64,000 nucleotides of DNA, taken from positions 1 through 64,000 of the forward strand of contig NZ_JBHSHC010000022.1 in assembly GCF_042652925.1 (NCBI RefSeq). The letters are read 5' to 3'. The notes under the pieces are model-generated. The model had not been told where the DNA came from and did not search any database. It saw only the letters and a list, made by a program, of their open reading frames with translations. Within the stretch, counting starts at the first letter, position 1; each line of letters opens with the position of its first letter. A program made the translations under genes and the position numbers. This document shows, piece after piece, positions 61,342 to 64,000 of the stretch. This stretch comes from Effusibacillus consociatus (GTDB taxonomy: Bacteria > Bacillota > Bacilli > Tumebacillales > Effusibacillaceae).

Positions 61342-61863
61342 ATGGGTATCAAAGAAAAAATCGGTTTGGCTTTGGCAACAACAGCTCTTGGAGCATCTTT
61401 GGTTGGCGCAGGTACATTTGCGATCTTCACGGATTCGGCCACTAACACTGCCAACACCTTCACCGCAGGTACATTGAACATTGAAAAAGAAGGCGAAGTA
61501 GAATTCACAGGAAACGTTACAAACTTGGCCCCAGGGGACTCCGGAACAGAAACATTTGATATCGCAAACCGCGGTAACCTTCAACTTCGTTATGATGTCG
61601 CGCAAGCTATTACAAACGGAGCTATTCCGTTGACCGGTGTTAACGCCGCAACTGATTTGGCCTTTACGATTCAACGTTCTGTAGACAATGGCGTAACGTG
61701 GAGTAATGTAACTCCCGGGGACAATAACTTCGTTTTAAATCCGGGTGCGGTAGATAAATACCGTGTGAACTACTCCCTCCCACTTGCAGCAGGGAATGCG
61801 TATCAGGGTGGAAGTGCCTCTTACCAACTTACATTCAGTGCTGAGCAGACCCGTAATAATTAA
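61342..61863 (+). CDS. TasA/CalY-family biofilm fibre protein (camelysin-like)
   Basis: 173 residues. Signal peptide MGIKEKIGLALATTALGASL with SipW-type region to FAIFTDSATNTANTFTAGTL; mature beta-sandwich domain with NLAPGDSGTETFDIANRGNL. The fold forms amyloid-like fibres of the matrix; CalY is also called camelysin (peptidase M73). GGAGGAAT upstream. Third gene of the SinR-linked operon and followed by a terminator. Confidence 0.92.
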   Translation: MGIKEKIGLALATTALGASLVGAGTFAIFTDSATNTANTFTAGTLNIEKEGEVEFTGNVTNLAPGDSGTETFDIANRGNLQLRYDVAQAITNGAIPLTGVNAATDLAFTIQRSVDNGVTWSNVTPGDNNFVLNPGAVDKYRVNYSLPLAAGNAYQGGSASYQLTFSAEQTRNN

Positions 61864-61894
61864 TCAAGTCTAACAATTTGATTGTAGATAAATG

Positions 61895-61922
61895 AGGGTG
61901 GAATACTCCACCCTTGTTTTCT
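61895..61922 (+). terminator. Terminator after tasA/calY
   Basis: AGGGTGGA (61895-61902) pairs with TCCACCCT (61907-61914) around ATAC, followed by TGTTTT. Confidence 0.85.
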
Positions 61923-61924
61923 AG

Positions 61925-62152
61925 GAGGGTAAATATGGAGGAACGGTAACATATACGTTTGCGGTTAGTGATGGAACTCTCAAGTTTGATAATCGAGTGA
62001 ACGAACCTCATTACCTTGCACGTTTTTCTACTTTTAATTATCCGGTGGTAACAAATGGGACCTACACAGCTATCGTATATGATGAGGACCAGGTAATCTG
62101 CCTAAAAGAATTTGTAGTGCTGGAACAAGGGAATCGATCAAATGCCCCATAA
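61925..62152 (+). pseudogene. Fragment of an unknown beta-rich protein
   Basis: An open stretch between two stops with no start codon at its beginning: GKYGGTVTYTFAVSDGTLKF, then HYLARFSTFNYPVVTNGTYT and LKEFVVLEQGN. It looks like a C-terminal beta-sandwich domain, possibly from a secreted protein of the matrix locus. Its upstream part is gone. Gap up to the insertion element at 62303 otherwise holds only a weak G/C hairpin near 62255. Confidence 0.4.
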
Positions 62153-62380
62153 TCTGAACTGTTTTCGGCTGCCTATAATTTCAATCAGAAGCTTGCCTGG
62201 TAATGTTTGCTGATGTTAGGATTAATTTACATCAACAACGTGGTCCTAAAGACGGGGGGAGATGACCCCTCTTTTTAGTTTCCATGCGCCAGGTCTAAAC
62301 CCACCGGCTTTAGCCGGTCAGCTTCCAGCGCGTTGACAGTGTATCGGAGCACCTCTAACATAAAGTGAGAGGTGAGCAGT

Positions 62381-62772
62381 ATGGTCGACTATCAAACCGG
62401 TGGACATTCTGTATATGACATCAAGTACCACTTCGTGTGGGTAACAAAATATCGATATCACGTGCTCGTTGGGGAAGTGGCGGCACGAGCACGAGAAATC
62501 ATACGACAATGCTGCTTCAGTCGGGGGATCACGTTGTAAAAGGAAGCGTAGGCAAAGATCACATCCATCTGCTGGTATCATGCCCACCGACAATGGCTCC
62601 ATTAAAGGTAATTCAGTATCTCAAGGGAAGATCATCACGAATGTTGCAGGACGAGTTTTCCCATCTCAAAAAGAGGTACTGGGGCCAGCGTTTATGGGCT
62701 AGAGGATATTTCTGTGCAACAGTCGGAGCGGTGAATGAAGAAACGATCCGCCGCTATATAGAAGGTCAGTAA
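62381..62772 (+). pseudogene. tnpA: IS200-type HUH transposase TnpA, one frameshift
   Basis: MVDYQTGGHSVYDIKYHFVW and VTKYRYHVLVGEVAARAREI start a TnpA_IS200 protein, but the frame stops at 62537. A one-base shift near there restores VKGSVGKDHIHLLVSCPPTM, with the HUH motif (HIH), then VIQYLKGRSSRMLQDEF and the C-terminal helix ETIRRYIEGQ with the nucleophilic tyrosine. Inactive unless the shift is an error. Confidence 0.82.
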
Positions 62773-62820
62773 GTCGAAGGCGATGATGTCTTTGACATTG
62801 AAGAATAACTTAGAAGAAGT

Positions 62821-63024
62821 CCGAGTTTCAGTCGGAAACTTCAGATGGCTTCAGCCATAGGTGGCTTTCAGCAGGCTTTAGCCTAGACCGGCGGCTTTGA
62901 GCCGCAAGGTCGAGTTACAGTCGAAACCTTTAGGTGGCTTTAGCCACTGGTTGCTTTTCAGCAGGCTTTAGCCTGAACAGCGACTTTCAGTCGCTCAGAG
63001 GAACCTACCGGCTTTAGCCGGTAG
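62821..63024. repeat. Array of about nine small hairpins with GGC-TTTA-GCC cores
   Basis: In order: CCGA..TCGG (62821), ATGGC-TTCA-GCCAT (62845), AGGC-TTTA-GCCT (62873), GCGGC-TTTGA-GCCGC (62891), CGA..TCG (62911), GTGGC-TTTA-GCCAC (62934), CAGGC-TTTA-GCCTG (62962), AGCGAC-TTTCA-GTCGCT (62979), CTACCGGC-TTTA-GCCGGTAG (63005). Stems differ, while loops and the TTTA/TTCA core stay, as in multi-hairpin ends of IS200/IS605 or REP-like arrays. Confidence 0.85.
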
Positions 63025-63057
63025 TCGTTCAGTTATAGGAACCAGGAGGGAGCCGGT

Positions 63058-63909
63058 TTGGGAAAGCCATTCGTGTCAGTGATAATTCCTACATACAATA
63101 GGCCACTTTTTCTATCCGAATTAATTGAATCACTCTTCCGTCAAACATTTAAAGATTTTGAGATCATTATTGTAAACGATAATGGAGACAAAGTCGATTT
63201 TGTAAAAGATTTATATCCGGAGTTAGAGATCGAAGTCCTTGAAATGGAACGAAATGAACAACACGTCCAAGCAAGAAACAGGGGAGTTACGCACTCGAAA
63301 GGCGAATTCATTTTGCTTTGCGATGACGATGATTTGCTTCTTCCGGGGCATCTGAAGCGAATGATCAAAGAAATCAAAAACTGTGACCTGGTGTATTCGG
63401 ATGCCGAGATTTTCGACTATACAATCGAGAATAATATAAGAGTTCCTGGAAACCGTTTTTTATTTGCCTATGAGCATGAAGTTGAGGAGATGAAGAAATT
63501 TTCTACGTTCGTGCCATCAGGCTGTTTGTATCGACGGTCGATCCACGAAGAAGTTGGGTTCTTCGATCCGGAAATGTTCAATTATTGGGATTGGGATTTC
63601 TATCTTCGGGTTTCTGAGCGGTTTCTCGTGAAACGAGTCCCTGTTGCAAGCACTTTGTACGCTTTCTCTCCTTCAGGAGATCATCTATCGGGAAATTTAA
63701 AATCCAGAAGGTTTTATCTGGATCAATTATCAAGAAAGCACAACCTTGGCGATTTGCCTGTGACAAATTTTTTTCTGATGCTTGAAGAACCGGAAGTGAA
63801 AGCCAGACAGGCGGCGACTGATCGTGTATGGGATGGCCAGCCTGTCCTATCAAGATTGGTCAACAAAAATGCCACCAATTTACTTGAACAGTTGTACGGA
63901 GGAGCCTGA
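63058..63909 (+). CDS. Family 2 glycosyltransferase
   Basis: 283 residues, GT-A fold: FVSVIIPTYNRPLFLSELIE at the N-terminus, nucleotide-sugar contact in IIIVNDNGDK, and the metal-binding acidic motif in LLCDDDDLLLPGHLKRM. GFFDPEMFNYWDWDFYLRVS is the acceptor-side region. Cytosolic, no membrane helix. TTG start follows AGGAGGGAG. Near the matrix locus it may serve polysaccharide synthesis; acceptor unknown. The last ~90 bases of the window after it show no gene. Confidence 0.9.
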   Translation: MGKPFVSVIIPTYNRPLFLSELIESLFRQTFKDFEIIIVNDNGDKVDFVKDLYPELEIEVLEMERNEQHVQARNRGVTHSKGEFILLCDDDDLLLPGHLKRMIKEIKNCDLVYSDAEIFDYTIENNIRVPGNRFLFAYEHEVEEMKKFSTFVPSGCLYRRSIHEEVGFFDPEMFNYWDWDFYLRVSERFLVKRVPVASTLYAFSPSGDHLSGNLKSRRFYLDQLSRKHNLGDLPVTNFFLMLEEPEVKARQAATDRVWDGQPVLSRLVNKNATNLLEQLYGGA

Positions 63910-64000
63910 TGATAGATTCATGCAGTTTCGGTTAAGGACTTCCACCCTCTATGACAGAGCTTGTATACGGTAACCTAAAAATACGCCACACCGCTCATTG

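Larger units (their letters stand above)
62303..63024 (+). mobile_element. IS200/IS605-type element with flanking hairpins
   Basis: A single tnpA-like gene (62381-62772) is bracketed by ACCGGC-TTTA-GCCGGT (62303-62318) and CTACCGGC-TTTA-GCCGGTAG (63005-63024). Family elements have subterminal hairpins instead of inverted repeats and insert as single strands. The true ends cannot be fixed without an empty site. A dense array of related hairpins lies between tnpA and the right hairpin. Confidence 0.65.

Noticed and set aside
62821..63024. CRISPR-like repeat array
   Set aside because: Units are self-complementary hairpins of varying stem with no constant direct repeat and no unique spacers of even length; no cas genes nearby.

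Overview
The window looks like a chromosomal segment of an aerobic, endospore-forming member of the Bacilli, possibly from the Alicyclobacillaceae/Effusibacillus-Tumebacillus side. The evidence is a RocR/sigma-54 controlled arginine-catabolic operon, GerPB-type spore germination proteins, a SinR - SipW - TasA/CalY biofilm-matrix locus, a YpmQ(SCO)-YpmS pair, purine-aware Shine-Dalgarno sequences and frequent GTG/TTG starts. The genus is an inference from gene content.

Layout. 1-10.6 kb: ureide (allantoin) catabolism, with an M20 amidohydrolase cut by the window edge, two allantoinases on either side of an NCS1 permease, a thiol peroxidase, a cyclophilin-like protein, a PucG-type ureidoglycine-glyoxylate aminotransferase interrupted by one in-frame TGA, a DMT permease, a malic enzyme and an IclR regulator. 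Three promoters here (tpx, pucG, malic enzyme) share a palindrome just downstream of the -10 box, which suggests one small regulon. 10.9-20.2 kb: a divergent rocR activator and a long roc operon (rocD, a lysine-less lipoyl/biotinyl-like protein, rocG, rocF, an amino-acid ABC transporter, rocA). It begins at a sigma-54 promoter and ends in a strong terminator, and turns arginine/ornithine into glutamate and 2-oxoglutarate. 20.2-31.1 kb: a polymorphic-toxin island. A 2123-residue secreted RHS protein with a GIY-YIG-like C-terminal toxin and an Imm26-like immunity gene is followed by an orphan RHS core with a different toxin tip and by two cassettes reduced to a toxin stub plus an intact putative immunity gene. 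31.4-42.9 kb: accessory genes with much decay (AbrB/Doc remnants, a deletion joining abrB to a racemase gene, phzF, a TRAP/TAXI transporter and a glcD-like oxidase all broken), among intact MocR-AzlCD, DUF2334, VOC and L,D-transpeptidase genes.

43-47.3 kb: small housekeeping units (ArsR-SRPBCC, CBS/CbpB-DUF1189, LytR-CpsA-Psr). 47.6-54.1 kb: a cobalamin riboswitch and the nucleotide-loop/salvage set cobT-cbiZ-cobU-cbiB-cobS-cobD with a divergent histidine phosphatase; no corrin-ring genes are seen. 54.4-59.2 kb: YpmS, SCO, AtpZ, unknown proteins, a 5'-truncated M42 peptidase gene and three tandem gerPB-like genes. 59.4-63.9 kb: sinR, divergent from a DUF4047-sipW-tasA/calY operon with four SinR-box-like sites in the shared intergenic region, then an IS200-type element with an array of small hairpins and a family 2 glycosyltransferase.

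Many genes carry single-base frameshifts, several in homopolymers. Some may be real decay and some may be sequencing error; raw-read data would be needed to separate them.
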